From assembly GCA_947585425.1 (NCBI GenBank), contig CANPWZ010000005.1, positions 40,506 to 104,505 on the forward strand: 64,000 bases of DNA, given 5' to 3'. The position numbers were made by a program, and so were the translations under genes. Each line of letters starts with the position of its first letter. Within the stretch, counting starts at the first letter, position 1. A model generated the notes under the pieces. The model made no database searches, was not told the DNA's origin, and saw only the letters and a program-made list of their open reading frames with translations. Positions 1 through 8,485 of this stretch are shown piece by piece. The stretch is from an uncultured Oscillospiraceae bacterium (lineage in GTDB: Bacteria; Bacillota; Clostridia; Oscillospirales; Oscillospiraceae).

Positions 1-2757
1 ACCTCTTCGGGCACCGGTTCCGGCGAGTCCGCCACCACGGGCGCGTCTCTGGCGGAGTCCCTGAAAGCGGCGGGCTTTGCCGTCAATGAGCGGGTAGTGG
101 AACACTACCGGAACAACAGCACGGCCCACGGGAAGGGCACGGCCGCCGGCGGCGGCGGCGACAAGGGCGACTGGTCCCTGGGTAAGGAGGCGGATTTCCC
201 CACCGGCGATCTGGCCGCTACCTTTGCCGATTATAGCGACGCCGCCATTCTGGTCCTGAACCGCAGCGGCGGCGAGGGCGGCGATCTGGCCCGCACTATG
301 GACAACCACGGGGGCGCCCATGAGGAGAGCTATCTGCAGCTGTCCCCCTCTGAACGCGCGACCCTGAAAGGCATCAAGGACAGCGGCGCTTTTGATATGG
401 TCATTGTCCTTGTTAACTCCGCCAACGCCATGGAGCTGGGCTTCCTGGATGAGTACGGCGTGGACGCCTGCCTGTGGTACGCCGGACTGGGTACCAACGG
501 CATCGCATCCGTGGGTGAGGTCCTGGCCGGTAAGGTGAACCCTTCCGGCAGGCTGGTGGATACCTATGTGTACGACAACTTCTCCGCGCCCGCCATGCAG
601 AACATGGGCGACTACCGGTTCCTGTTTGACGGAAAGCTCTCGGATTACTCGTACACCAACTATGCGGAGTCCATCTATGTGGGCTATCGCTACTATGAGA
701 CCCGGTATGAGGACGTGGTCATGGGAACGCCCAATGCCGGTGAATACGACTACAGCAAGACCGTGATCTATCCCTTCGGCTACGGACTGTCCTACACCGA
801 CTTTGAATGGAGCAATTACTCCGTTGCCGTAGAGGGCGATACCGTCAAGGTGAGCGTTGACATTAAGAATAACGGCTCCATGGCGGGCAAAGAGGTCGTT
901 GAGGTCTACTTCCAGTCCCCCTATACCCAGTATGACATCGACAATCGGATCGAGAAAGCCGCGGTCAATCTGGTGGCCTTCGACAAGACGGATATGATCC
1001 AGCCCGGCGACACCGCCCATATGGAGATCACCTTCCCGCTGAGCGATATGAAGTCCTATGACGCCTACGGCGAGTATAAGACCTATTTCCTTGAGGCGGG
1101 CGATTACTACATCACCGCCGCGAAGAATGCCCATGAGGCGGTCAATAACATCCTGGCCGCCAAGGGCTACACCGATCTGGTGGGGAATGGCGACGCGGCT
1201 TTTGCTGGCAAGCACACACAGGCCGAAGCTCTTGTCTGCGACGAGAGCGCAAATGAAGATGTAAAGATCACCAATCAGTTCGATGACGCCGTGCTGGCGG
1301 CTGACACCTATCTCTCCCGCAGCAACTGGTCCAGGATGGACGGCGGGGCCGGCTCCGCTTACGCGGACGTGCTGGGCGCGGGCAGCCTTTCCACCGCCAC
1401 AGGTCAGCAAGGGGGAGCCTCCAATACTATGGGAGCCAATGGAACGGTAGGTACCCTTGAGGCCCCGGCGGATGTCCGTGAAGCCGTTGTGACGGAGGGA
1501 TATGAGGCATCCGGCAATCCTACCCCCATCGACTCCTATACCGCCAACCGCACCTACAGCGAGGAGAACGGCCTGGAGCTCGTGGATCTCCGCGGGGTCG
1601 AGTATGACTCTCCCGAATGGGATCTGCTGCTGAACCAGATGAAGTTCTCCGAGATTTATGAGCTCTTCGGCCACGCCGGTTACGGCACCATCGAGGCCGC
1701 CACCATCAACAAACCCAAGACGCTGGAATACGACGGACCTACCGGTATCAACAGCTTTGTCAATGATATGTCGGGATACAGCTTCCCCAACGAGATCTCG
1801 GTGGCAGCTACCTGGAATGTGGATCTGGTCATTGAAGAAGGCCGCATGATCGGCAATGATATGATCAAGATGTCCGAGGGACAGTACAAGGTCTCCGGTT
1901 GGTATGCCCCCGCTGTCAACATCCACAGGACTCCGTTCTCCGGGCGGAACTATGAATACTACAGCGAAGATCCCATCCTGTCCGGCAAAATGGTGACTGC
2001 GGTGATCCAGGGAGTGCAGTCCAAGGGCGCTTACGTCTATCTGAAACACTTTGCCCTGAATGACCAGGAGACCAACCGCTCTGTCAATGGCCAGGTATCG
2101 ACTTTCTCCACCGAGCAGGCCATTCGTGAGATCTACCTGAAACCCTTTGAGCTTGGCGTAACAGCGGGTGGAGCCAAGGGAATCATGACGTCGATGAACC
2201 GTGTGGGCACCTGCACGGCCGCCGGAAACTATGCCCTGATCACCTCGGTCCTGAGAAACGAATGGGGCTTCCACGGCGCTGTCATTACCGACTACAGCAG
2301 CAGCCTCAGCCCGGCCGCGGCCGACCAGATCCTCGCCGCGGGAGGCGACCTCATAATGTGCAGCGCCTGGAATGCACAGACCGGCGCGCTGTCTGACTTC
2401 AACGCTGAGTGGATTCGTTCCCTTCTGCGCGGCGCGATCCATAACGTCCTGTACGTCCAGGCCAACAGTCTGGCCATGAACGGTCTGGCACACGGTGCGG
2501 TCTACGACCCCGGCTTCCCGGTCTACAAGATCATCCTGATCGCGGCCTGGGTGCTGGTGGGTATCGGGATCGTGGTAGGCGGCTTCTTCGTCTATCGGAC
2601 GATCCCCTGGAACGAGGATCGCTGGTACGGCAGAAAACGCATTACAAAGAAAGGCTGGATCATCATCGGCTGTGTTGCGGCGGCCATCGTTGCGGCCATC
2701 GTCATCGCGTTCTGTGTGCTGATCCTGCCTGAGTTGACCAAGGCGCTTGTCATGTGA
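1..2757 (+). CDS. Glycoside hydrolase family 3 beta-glucosidase-like protein, permuted domains, 5' truncated by window
   Basis: The frame is open from base 1, so the gene starts before the window; the GTG at 97 is only an internal codon. Domain order is swapped relative to most GH3 enzymes: first the alpha/beta sandwich domain, then a fibronectin-III-like domain (around VVEVYFQSPY), then the TIM-barrel domain. The barrel shows the substrate-binding GRNYEYYSEDP block, the KHF motif, and the nucleophile region VITDYSSS, whose Asp is the likely catalytic base/nucleophile position. This reversed order is known from beta-glucosidases of Butyrivibrio and Ruminococcus. Two hydrophobic segments near the C-terminus (IILIAAWVLVGIGIVVGG and IIIGCVAAAIVAAIVIAF) suggest membrane anchoring, so it probably hydrolyses glucosides at the cell surface. 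Substrate is not predictable. A GC-rich hairpin follows. Confidence 0.88.
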   Translation, partial: TSSGTGSGESATTGASLAESLKAAGFAVNERVVEHYRNNSTAHGKGTAAGGGGDKGDWSLGKEADFPTGDLAATFADYSDAAILVLNRSGGEGGDLARTMDNHGGAHEESYLQLSPSERATLKGIKDSGAFDMVIVLVNSANAMELGFLDEYGVDACLWYAGLGTNGIASVGEVLAGKVNPSGRLVDTYVYDNFSAPAMQNMGDYRFLFDGKLSDYSYTNYAESIYVGYRYYETRYEDVVMGTPNAGEYDYSKTVIYPFGYGLSYTDFEWSNYSVAVEGDTVKVSVDIKNNGSMAGKEVVEVYFQSPYTQYDIDNRIEKAAVNLVAFDKTDMIQPGDTAHMEITFPLSDMKSYDAYGEYKTYFLEAGDYYITAAKNAHEAVNNILAAKGYTDLVGNGDAAFAGKHTQAEALVCDESANEDVKITNQFDDAVLAADTYLSRSNWSRMDGGAGSAYADVLGAGSLSTATGQQGGASNTMGANGTVGTLEAPADVREAVVTEGYEASGNPTPIDSYTANRTYSEENGLELVDLRGVEYDSPEWDLLLNQMKFSEIYELFGHAGYGTIEAATINKPKTLEYDGPTGINSFVNDMSGYSFPNEISVAATWNVDLVIEEGRMIGNDMIKMSEGQYKVSGWYAPAVNIHRTPFSGRNYEYYSEDPILSGKMVTAVIQGVQSKGAYVYLKHFALNDQETNRSVNGQVSTFSTEQAIREIYLKPFELGVTAGGAKGIMTSMNRVGTCTAAGNYALITSVLRNEWGFHGAVITDYSSSLSPAAADQILAAGGDLIMCSAWNAQTGALSDFNAEWIRSLLRGAIHNVLYVQANSLAMNGLAHGAVYDPGFPVYKIILIAAWVLVGIGIVVGGFFVYRTIPWNEDRWYGRKRITKKGWIIIGCVAAAIVAAIVIAFCVLILPELTKALVM

Positions 2758-2844
2758 GCAGGCTGCCTGCCCCGCTTCTTTTGAGCGCGGGGAGAACTGA
2801 TCTGAAGAAACCGCGTTAAGCGCGTTTCCTCCTACTTTTCCAAA

Positions 2845-2882
2845 CGGCAGAGGCCGGGCCTGAAAAGGTCCGGCCTTTGCCG
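2845..2882 (+). terminator. Hairpin after the GH3 gene
   Basis: GGCCGGGCC and GGTCCGGCC pair around a TGAAAA loop, and the stem extends outward through CGGCA/TGCCG. There is only a short T run, so it is a weak intrinsic terminator or a simple 3' stabilising hairpin. Confidence 0.5.
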
Positions 2883-2929
2883 TGAATTACGCATAAGTCC
2901 ATATTATCAAAATCCTGTCATACGAGGCT

Positions 2930-3151
2930 TTAGCGTGGTAGTTTTTGCTGCCACACCCCGCCAGCATGGTCTAGGAGCAGGTGCAGCCTCTGTCGGATCG
3001 TTGCAGGGTCTATAGGCGCGTCCTCCTTCTTGCTGGAAGGAAACATCCATCTGGAATCGATTCTGTCCTTGTATCTCTTTAGGACCTCTGCCACCATACC
3101 CGGTTTTTCAGCATTTGCCAACTGAATTAAAAAGCACCTATATGTATCCAT
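2930..3151 (-). CDS. Small hypothetical protein, 73 aa
   Basis: Not recognised. The ATG lies inside the last codons of the upstream winged-helix gene (14-nt overlap), suggesting translational coupling. The protein is mixed charged and hydrophobic, with no membrane segment. It is the last possible gene of the island on its left side and could equally be a fragment cut by the island boundary. Support is limited to the open frame, plausible composition and coupling. Confidence 0.35.
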   Translation of the reverse strand: MDTYRCFLIQLANAEKPGMVAEVLKRYKDRIDSRWMFPSSKKEDAPIDPATIRQRLHLLLDHAGGVWQQKLPR

Positions 3152-4271
3152 TCTCCCGCAGCACCCGAACCGCCGCCCCGAATTTCATCCGTTTGACATC
3201 GACCGTCGGCCCACAAACCCGGCGCATCATCTCCTCCTGAAAATCAAAGCAATACACTGTCCCCTTGACCTCTAGAGTCTCTATGCCCCAAACAAACCGC
3301 CTGATCCGGGGCATATCGCAGGTATAGCCGAACAGCACCAGCCCGCCGTTCCCATCAGCGGCGTCACACTCGATTCTTTTGGAACTTTCGGGGATCAGGG
3401 TCAGTCCCTTCAACAAAATGCTGTCGATAAGCTTCTTCGCGCTCGGGTTGCATAGTATATTGAGGATTATTTCGCCATGATAGTCGCTTGTCAGGTAATG
3501 AAAGTGTTCAAAATCATCCAGCACCGTTTGGTTGCGGCCTTTTTTCTTTCCGCCGCGCATCAGGACTTCCATCTGGCCCATGTCCGAGGCAAACATGATG
3601 GCGTCTGGCCTTTTCATCAGATAGCGGCCCGCATGCTCGCAGTTGCTAAGATCGTAGGTGATAAACACCCTAAGCCGCGCTTCAGAGTCGGAATCCCACT
3701 TCATTTCCGATGACCCGGTATTGAAGATGAGATAGATGTCGTCATAACAGAACAAAATGCCGGTGGCCCGGGAGCCGGTGAACTTTCTGCCCTCGTCTCC
3801 ACTGCCCTTGACCTCCAGCGAGGTGTAGTAAGCGGGGTATCTGATAGCCGAGAGCGCTGTCCCGCCGTTCTCTCGAAAAATATCGGACTTTTCCCAGGGG
3901 AACACATAGAATCCGGCGTTGAACATGGTCACAAGCACCTCTGCCATACGGTGGAGCCGGATCCGTCTCGCGGCGGCGTATTTGGGGGCGTTCAGTACGG
4001 AGTCGCCGGCGAGGATACTGCCATATCGATCCGGCTGCCGGGTGAGCAGCAGGTCTTTCGCTTTTGATGTCAGCCGCAGTCCGTGCAGCCCGTCATGGCT
4101 GTATTTATAGATCAGACCCGCCTTCTTCATCTGTGTGATGGCATTACGTTTATAGTATTCTGAATAGGGCAAACTGCTCACCAGAGCGGAGGGAAACTCG
4201 CCGGACAGAGCGATCAGAATGAGCAGCAGATCGGGAAATGTGTTCGGCGTCGGCAGAGATACATTGTTCAT
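3138..4271 (-). CDS. Winged-helix protein of plasmid/ICE type (replication-relaxation-like), 377 aa
   Basis: The ORF track begins at 4574, but the ATG at 4271 has a good Shine-Dalgarno (GGAAGGAG) and starts the protein-like part (MNNVSLP). Residues about 10-75 resemble a winged helix-turn-helix (LLLILIALSGEFP, AITQMKKAGLIYKY, LRLTSKAKDLL), as in replication-relaxation proteins of mobile elements. The remainder is a globular domain I do not recognise. It is the fourth gene of a minus-strand run after parB, parM and the ParR-like gene, which suggests a plasmid-maintenance role. A perfect hairpin (4291-4308) sits directly before the ribosome-binding site. Confidence 0.6.
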   Translation of the reverse strand: MNNVSLPTPNTFPDLLLILIALSGEFPSALVSSLPYSEYYKRNAITQMKKAGLIYKYSHDGLHGLRLTSKAKDLLLTRQPDRYGSILAGDSVLNAPKYAAARRIRLHRMAEVLVTMFNAGFYVFPWEKSDIFRENGGTALSAIRYPAYYTSLEVKGSGDEGRKFTGSRATGILFCYDDIYLIFNTGSSEMKWDSDSEARLRVFITYDLSNCEHAGRYLMKRPDAIMFASDMGQMEVLMRGGKKKGRNQTVLDDFEHFHYLTSDYHGEIILNILCNPSAKKLIDSILLKGLTLIPESSKRIECDAADGNGGLVLFGYTCDMPRIRRFVWGIETLEVKGTVYCFDFQEEMMRRVCGPTVDVKRMKFGAAVRVLRENGYI

Positions 4272-4290
4272 TGACAGATCGTCTCCTTCC

Positions 4291-4308
4291 CATGGGCTAA
4301 CGCCCATG
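4291..4308 (-). promoter_or_regulatory. Hairpin immediately upstream of a ribosome-binding site
   Basis: CATGGGC and GCCCATG form a perfect 7-bp stem with a 4-nt loop. On the minus strand it ends at the GGAAGGAG of the winged-helix gene, so it could affect translation initiation or be a protein-binding site. Confidence 0.4.
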
Positions 4309-4455
4309 CTCAGTCGACTTGGGCGTATCCTTTCGGTTAAAGTGTTCCTGAAAGCGTGATATTGCAACGGTTCCCGGCTTCGGCTGGGATGCGGAAAAAA
4401 TTTTTGCGAAAAATGGCTCAAATTCCATGTGGTTTTTGTGTCGGATAATGGGGAT

Positions 4456-5115
4456 TCAGCCCTCGATTTCCTTGTGGTCTTCCCGCTCCTGAAGCCACCG
4501 TGGGAAGCGGTCACGTTCCATAAAATACATCTCAACGGTATGGCGATTGCCCAATTCCACCGAGTGATAAACATCGATGTACTTCATGCTGTCGTCAACC
4601 AGCAGATACGCCGCAGCAGCATCCAGATACAACTTCAGTTCCAGGTTGTCCGCGTCAGGGATCACCCCTTTGAACGTCTCCTGGTCATAGGTAAGGATGA
4701 AACTGACGACACAATGGCGGCGATACCGCGAAAAGCGGTGTTCTTTACAATACGCCTCCAACGAGAAGAATAATGGGTCATACAGAAATTCAGAGGGCCG
4801 TTTCTTGCTGTTTCCCGGAGCGATACCCGGCAAGGTGATCTTGAAGATCCCGTCCTGTTCACAGAATTTGATCCCCATTTCCTCCGCTGCCCAGAGCAAA
4901 TATTTATACTTCCTGATCGATGTTGTCTCGTAGAGCAGATGCCGGAGCCGGCAGGCCAGCCATTCGGCTCGCCGCTGGGCCTCCTCCTGGCAGGTCACAT
5001 ACTCGTCCGGGAACCGCTCGATATCGACAGTGTCCATGGCACGGACTGTCTCTTCAAGGCGTTCTGCATCCCGTGTGATACTTTTGATCCTTTTGTCCAG
5101 TTGTTCCTGTGTCAT
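4456..5115 (-). CDS. Hypothetical island protein, 219 aa
   Basis: No confident family; it resembles small Clostridia ICE/plasmid proteins catalogued only as domains of unknown function. The start is supported by GGAGG six bases upstream. The N-terminus is helical and charged (MTQEQLDKRIKSITRDAERLEE), consistent with a short coiled coil; the centre and C-terminus are mixed alpha/beta without membrane segments. It lies between the candidate centromere repeats (5148-5253) and the winged-helix gene, in the same orientation as the par genes. Confidence 0.55.
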   Translation of the reverse strand: MTQEQLDKRIKSITRDAERLEETVRAMDTVDIERFPDEYVTCQEEAQRRAEWLACRLRHLLYETTSIRKYKYLLWAAEEMGIKFCEQDGIFKITLPGIAPGNSKKRPSEFLYDPLFFSLEAYCKEHRFSRYRRHCVVSFILTYDQETFKGVIPDADNLELKLYLDAAAAYLLVDDSMKYIDVYHSVELGNRHTVEMYFMERDRFPRWLQEREDHKEIEG

Positions 5116-5147
5116 AATAAACCTCCATTTTTTGTAGTTGAGTTACC

Positions 5148-5253
5148 GATAGCAGAAAAGTATCGCTCTGCTGTCATGTCGTTTGCATATTGGAATTCTG
5201 ATAGCAGAAGCGGTCCTATCTCATATCAGCCGGTTCACGCATCCGATAGCAGA
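5148..5253. repeat. Three direct repeats of GATAGCAGA, candidate parC-like centromere
   Basis: GATAGCAGA occurs at 5148, 5200 and 5245 in the gap after the ParR-like gene, with a near-match inverted copy (TCTGCTGTC) at 5167. Spacings are 52 and 45 bp. ParM-type segregation systems use repeat arrays bound by the small adaptor protein, so this is a reasonable centromere candidate. Inference from position and repetition only. Confidence 0.45.
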
Positions 5254-5274
5254 CCGGGCCGCTTTTGCTATTGC

Positions 5275-5619
5275 TCAGAGGCCGTTGATAAAATCCAGCG
5301 CCGCGTCAAAGTCCTCCGTCGATTCCGGTGAGGGGGCGGGTGGGGATGTGATCGGCGCCGCCGCGGGAACAGACCGCAGGCTCTGCTCGATGGTCTCCTG
5401 CACCCGCCTCAGGAAAGCGTCCTCCTTCTCCCTCGTTTCGAGGTACGGGTCGGCGGCAAGACAGGACTTTCGGAGGAAATGATCGTTGACCGCCGCGACG
5501 ACCGCCTTGTTCAGCGACTTGTACTCCTCTTTGCCAATACCCTGTAGATACTCAAGGGCCGTCCGATCGCCGGGCCTGTCCAGATTGAAGCGAAGTATTG
5601 TGGTGTAGACGCGGCTCAT
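5275..5619 (-). CDS. ParR-like partition adaptor, 114 aa
   Basis: A small protein encoded directly after parM, with the ATG overlapping the parM stop (ATGA), so the two are translationally coupled. The N-terminal 50 residues (TTILRFNLDRP, then a helix with KSLNKAVVAAVNDHF) fit a ribbon-helix-helix DNA-binding fold as in ParR/AlfB adaptors. The C-terminus is proline-rich and then acidic (FDAALDFINGL), suited to contacting the actin filament. Its role would be to bind centromere repeats, likely those at 5148-5253, and link DNA to ParM. Assigned by context and fold pattern. Confidence 0.6.
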   Translation of the reverse strand: MSRVYTTILRFNLDRPGDRTALEYLQGIGKEEYKSLNKAVVAAVNDHFLRKSCLAADPYLETREKEDAFLRRVQETIEQSLRSVPAAAPITSPPAPSPESTEDFDAALDFINGL

Positions 5620-6551
5620 ACCACGCCCCCAGAGCCGCCCCGGAGCTTGTACTTTGCCAGAACCTCATAGCCCTTCGCCGTAGCGTGGATGTCGCTGTTG
5701 ATCTCCACCCGCTCCGGGTCATACCGACCGAAGTTCCGAATAAGACAGCCTCCGCCGCCCAAAACGTAGAGCTTCATCAGGCCGGCGTCGTACTCATGCT
5801 CCCGCAGGCGGCGCATGATGCCGGCGGCATATTCGGAGGCGCTCTGCCGGATCACGTCCAGATAGCGTTCGTCGATGTCAGCCGTACCGTACCGAAGCAC
5901 CGCCTCGATAACAGAGTCATCCGCCGCTGTACCGAATTTTTGCATCAGCTTTTCCCGCGCCGCCAGCATGCACTGGTGGGTGCCGTACTTCTCCGTGAAG
6001 CATTTGGAGGGGACCGGCTTTCCGTTGTTGATGTACATGATGTTCATAGTGCCGTTCCCGATGTCGCAGAGCATATTGATGCCCCGGAACTCGCGCAGCC
6101 GGTTCGCAACCGCTGAGAAGTCCTGGGGAAAGATATCAGCCCCCGCGAACTCCACATGGCAGGCCCTTCCCCGAAAGGTGAAATCTGCCGCGTCATTCTG
6201 GAGCAGATATGCCTTGAATACGTCCTTCTGCCCGCTGACCCAGGTGAGGGGCAGCCCCGCCGCCAGGTGGACGCGGGCGGAAGTGAGATCCATGATGTGC
6301 ATCTCGCGGGCAATGGCCGCCAACGTCAGGATATAGAAATCCATGTCCTGGATCTTGTCCGCTGTAATTTCCTTGTGCCCGTCCCCCACGGTATAATAGC
6401 GGCCGCCGTAGACGAGCAGATTGCTCTTGAAGGTGGGTTCCCGGTCATAGGCGGTCACGCCGGTCTGGAAACAGGTGTGGGCGGTTTTGATGTTCCCATA
6501 GCCGTGGTCGATCCCAATGATGACAGGCTCCTCAAAATGAAAGCTGTTCAT
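5616..6551 (-). CDS. parM: ParM/StbA-family actin-like plasmid segregation ATPase
   Basis: The actin-fold nucleotide motifs are visible: phosphate-1 (IGIDHGYGNIKTA) at the N-terminus, phosphate-2 (LCDIGNGTMNIMYI) in the middle and the adenosine motif (LYVLGGGGCLI) near the C-terminus. Length (311 aa) is normal for ParM. These proteins polymerise on ATP and push plasmid copies apart using an adaptor and a centromere. The start overlaps the parB stop by ATGA, and the stop overlaps the ParR-like start by ATGA, giving a tightly coupled parB-parM-parR unit. A segregation cassette in a chromosomal island implies an extrachromosomal stage. Confidence 0.85.
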   Translation of the reverse strand: MNSFHFEEPVIIGIDHGYGNIKTAHTCFQTGVTAYDREPTFKSNLLVYGGRYYTVGDGHKEITADKIQDMDFYILTLAAIAREMHIMDLTSARVHLAAGLPLTWVSGQKDVFKAYLLQNDAADFTFRGRACHVEFAGADIFPQDFSAVANRLREFRGINMLCDIGNGTMNIMYINNGKPVPSKCFTEKYGTHQCMLAAREKLMQKFGTAADDSVIEAVLRYGTADIDERYLDVIRQSASEYAAGIMRRLREHEYDAGLMKLYVLGGGGCLIRNFGRYDPERVEINSDIHATAKGYEVLAKYKLRGGSGGVV

Positions 6552-7453
6552 GATACTCTCCTCTCACCGTCCCCGGTTTCCCCCGGCTGGGCGCCTAACA
6601 GTTTGATGAATCGCTCCAGGCTGGCAGCCGCTTGCGCCGCGAACTCCACCAACTTTTTTTGCTGCACGGTGGACAGTAATTCAAAATAGGTCTCTTGGCG
6701 TTCCTGAACCAGTCCGGTCAAATAGCAGATCCGCATCGCGGCCTCCTCAAAGGTTTGCGTATAGAGGGCGGCGCTGTCATAGCCGGCACTTTTATCTTTC
6801 CACTGGTCTGGCTGGATACCGTACTGGTCTATTGTTTTGATTTTCCCTCTGGCGAGCAGGCCGGCCGCTTCCTCCTGCTGTTCGGGGTCCAGACGGGCAA
6901 GCTTCTCCAAGGTCTGCTGCGTGACCCCGCCCTCGATCCCTTTCAGGATATCGCGCGTTTTGTCCGTCAGCCTTTCCGCGATCTGGACACGCCGTTCAAC
7001 GGTCCGCGGCGAGACGCCCAGCCGTTCGGCGGCATCCTCCGCAAAGGACTTGACCTGACCATCCCGACAATTTGGCGGCTTGACCGCCGCGCTCCGCCTA
7101 TCGCCCCCGTGCCTTTTCTCCGGGTGGAGCTCCTCGTAGAGCTTTTTCCTGCTTGCAAGCAGTTGACCCAATTCCAGATCGGAAGGCGAGGTGCGGAACA
7201 GGTTTTCGTCGATCTCCATGATTTTCGCCTGCACCGGATCCAGTTCCAGAACAGAGCATTCAATCTCCGTCCATCCAAGCAGCTTTGCCGCCTCCAGACG
7301 GTGCAGGCCGGCCACCAGGCGATACCCTGCGTCCACCGTGATGGGGTTCGCCAGGCCGACCTCATCCATGCTCCCCGCGAGCTTTTCCACTGCCTCCGGC
7401 TCAACTTTCCGCCGGCCGGGCGGGACCTTGATTTTTTTGATGGCTATTTTCAT
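6548..7453 (-). CDS. parB: ParB/RepB/Spo0J-family partition protein
   Basis: The N-terminal ParB/sulfiredoxin-like domain has the signature pattern (PITVDAGYRLVAGLHRLEAAKLLG, which includes the GxHR nucleotide-binding element), followed by a helix-turn-helix (AERLGVSPRTVERRVQIAERL) and a helical C-terminal region. I choose the ATG at 7453 (AAGGAG upstream) rather than the TTG at 7480. It lacks a ParA partner; instead it is coupled to ParM. It may regulate the cassette or bind island DNA. Confidence 0.82.
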   Translation of the reverse strand: MKIAIKKIKVPPGRRKVEPEAVEKLAGSMDEVGLANPITVDAGYRLVAGLHRLEAAKLLGWTEIECSVLELDPVQAKIMEIDENLFRTSPSDLELGQLLASRKKLYEELHPEKRHGGDRRSAAVKPPNCRDGQVKSFAEDAAERLGVSPRTVERRVQIAERLTDKTRDILKGIEGGVTQQTLEKLARLDPEQQEEAAGLLARGKIKTIDQYGIQPDQWKDKSAGYDSAALYTQTFEEAAMRICYLTGLVQERQETYFELLSTVQQKKLVEFAAQAAASLERFIKLLGAQPGETGDGERRVS

Positions 7454-7480
7454 AAATGTCTCCTTATAATTTGATTTCAA

Positions 7481-7696
7481 CTATTGCCTCCGGCGCCGGG
7501 TATCGGTCCCCGCCCCGTGGTCATCCGTTTCGTCCAGGTTCAGCTGCCTCAACAGCTCAGGAACATTGATGTAGTAGGTCGAACCGCTCTTGACGTGCGG
7601 AACCGTCCCGTTCTTGCAGCCCTTCCGGAGAAAGTACTGTGACAGGCCCGTCGTCCTGCAGGCATCCCCAATTTTCTGAAATGGAACCGTAGACAT
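7481..7696 (-). CDS. Excisionase-like small DNA-binding protein, 71 aa
   Basis: A MerR/excisionase-type helix-turn-helix covers most of the protein (IGDACRTTGLSQYFLRKGC, then VPHVKSGSTYYINVPEL). The ATG at 7696 follows GGGGAGG. It is the first gene after the strong minus-strand promoter at 7767-7795 and lies directly upstream of parB. In this position it may act as recombination directionality factor for the integrase at 8486, or as a regulator of the par operon. Confidence 0.65.
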   Translation of the reverse strand: MSTVPFQKIGDACRTTGLSQYFLRKGCKNGTVPHVKSGSTYYINVPELLRQLNLDETDDHGAGTDTRRRRQ

Positions 7697-7742
7697 CACC
7701 TCCCCTCGTTCAAATTTCGCATTTTAGCGTTATCTATTATAT

Positions 7743-7762
7743 TTATCGCTTATTTGCGATAA
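7743..7762. promoter_or_regulatory. Inverted repeat operator between divergent genes
   Basis: TTATCGC-TTATTT-GCGATAA is a perfect 7-bp inverted repeat lying just downstream of the minus-strand -10. A related half-site (GCGTTATC) lies at about 7727. It is the likely operator for the XRE regulator encoded at 7905. Confidence 0.55.
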
Positions 7763-7766
7763 CTGC

Positions 7767-7795
7767 ATCATACATCATCTTCCTTATTTTGTCAA
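7767..7795 (-). promoter_or_regulatory. Strong promoter for the excisionase-parBMR operon
   Basis: On the minus strand TTGACA (7790-7795), a 17-bp spacer and TATGAT (7767-7772) form a near-consensus sigma-A promoter. The initiation region overlaps the inverted repeat at 7743-7762, consistent with repression by the neighbouring XRE protein. Confidence 0.75.
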
Positions 7796-7844
7796 TCACT
7801 ATTTTACAATTTCTAAAATCTTTCTTTTGCGCCCCATTCTATTC

Positions 7845-7873
7845 TTGCATTAGTGCGACAGCCGTGCTATAAT
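7845..7873 (+). promoter_or_regulatory. Promoter for the XRE regulator and integrase
   Basis: TTGCAT (7845-7850), a 17-bp spacer and TATAAT (7868-7873) lie just before the GGAGG of the XRE gene. Confidence 0.7.
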
Positions 7874-7904
7874 AAGGCTCACCTTAACGCAAGGAGGGCG
7901 GATC

Positions 7905-8471
7905 ATGACGACAGGAGAAAAAATGCGCGTCCGGCGCAAAGAGCTGGGTATGAGCGTGGATGAACTGGCGGCCAAGGTGGGCAAGAACCGCGCCACCATC
8001 TACCGCTACGAGAACGACGCCATCGAAATGCCGGCCAGTATGCTCAAACCCCTGGCTGACGCGCTGGACACCACTCCGGACGACCTGATGGATTGGAATA
8101 TGCTGCTCAAAGAAATCGCAGAGCGCGACGCAAAGATGGATAGCGTACTTCCCCTCATCGAAAACGGTGTCTCCGTTGGAGGCGGCGCCCACAGCTACAT
8201 TCTGCTCAAAGCGCTCAACCGCGGGGGGCATCTGGGGCACGATCTCCAATCCCTGCTTGACGTACTGTACCGGCTCAACTCGGCGGGCTGCGACGTGGAA
8301 ATGCACGGCATCCGCATCCTGGCCGAGCTGGCGGCTTCATTCGACCAAAAGTCCCTGGAGAATTTGATCTCTTACGCCGAGTACCTGGACGTAAAACACC
8401 AGGAGAAGATAGGAGAATCTATCACCCATCCCTATCAGCTTGAACGCTCCGATGCACTTCTGTTGGACTAA
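7905..8471 (+). CDS. XRE-family transcriptional regulator
   Basis: The N-terminal helix-turn-helix (residues about 5-60) is clear: MRVRRKELGMSVDELAAKVG, then NRATIYRYENDAIEMP. The rest (to 188 aa) is a helical domain of unknown ligand. It is preceded by AGGAGG and followed 14 bp later by the integrase, so both are probably co-transcribed. By analogy with phage and ICE repressors it likely controls the divergent excisionase-par operon through the operator at 7743-7762. Confidence 0.82.
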   Translation: MTTGEKMRVRRKELGMSVDELAAKVGKNRATIYRYENDAIEMPASMLKPLADALDTTPDDLMDWNMLLKEIAERDAKMDSVLPLIENGVSVGGGAHSYILLKALNRGGHLGHDLQSLLDVLYRLNSAGCDVEMHGIRILAELAASFDQKSLENLISYAEYLDVKHQEKIGESITHPYQLERSDALLLD

Positions 8472-8485
8472 AGAAAGGAACTCAT

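Noticed and set aside
2758-2930. Left att site of the par island as a copy of the tRNA-Thr 3' end
   Set aside because: I looked for the TTCGAATCTGCC/AGCAGCTCCA sequence here and did not find it.
4429-4773. 114-aa plus-strand ORF in the par island
   Set aside because: Mostly antisense to the 219-aa gene, which has a good start signal; no plus-strand ribosome-binding site was seen.
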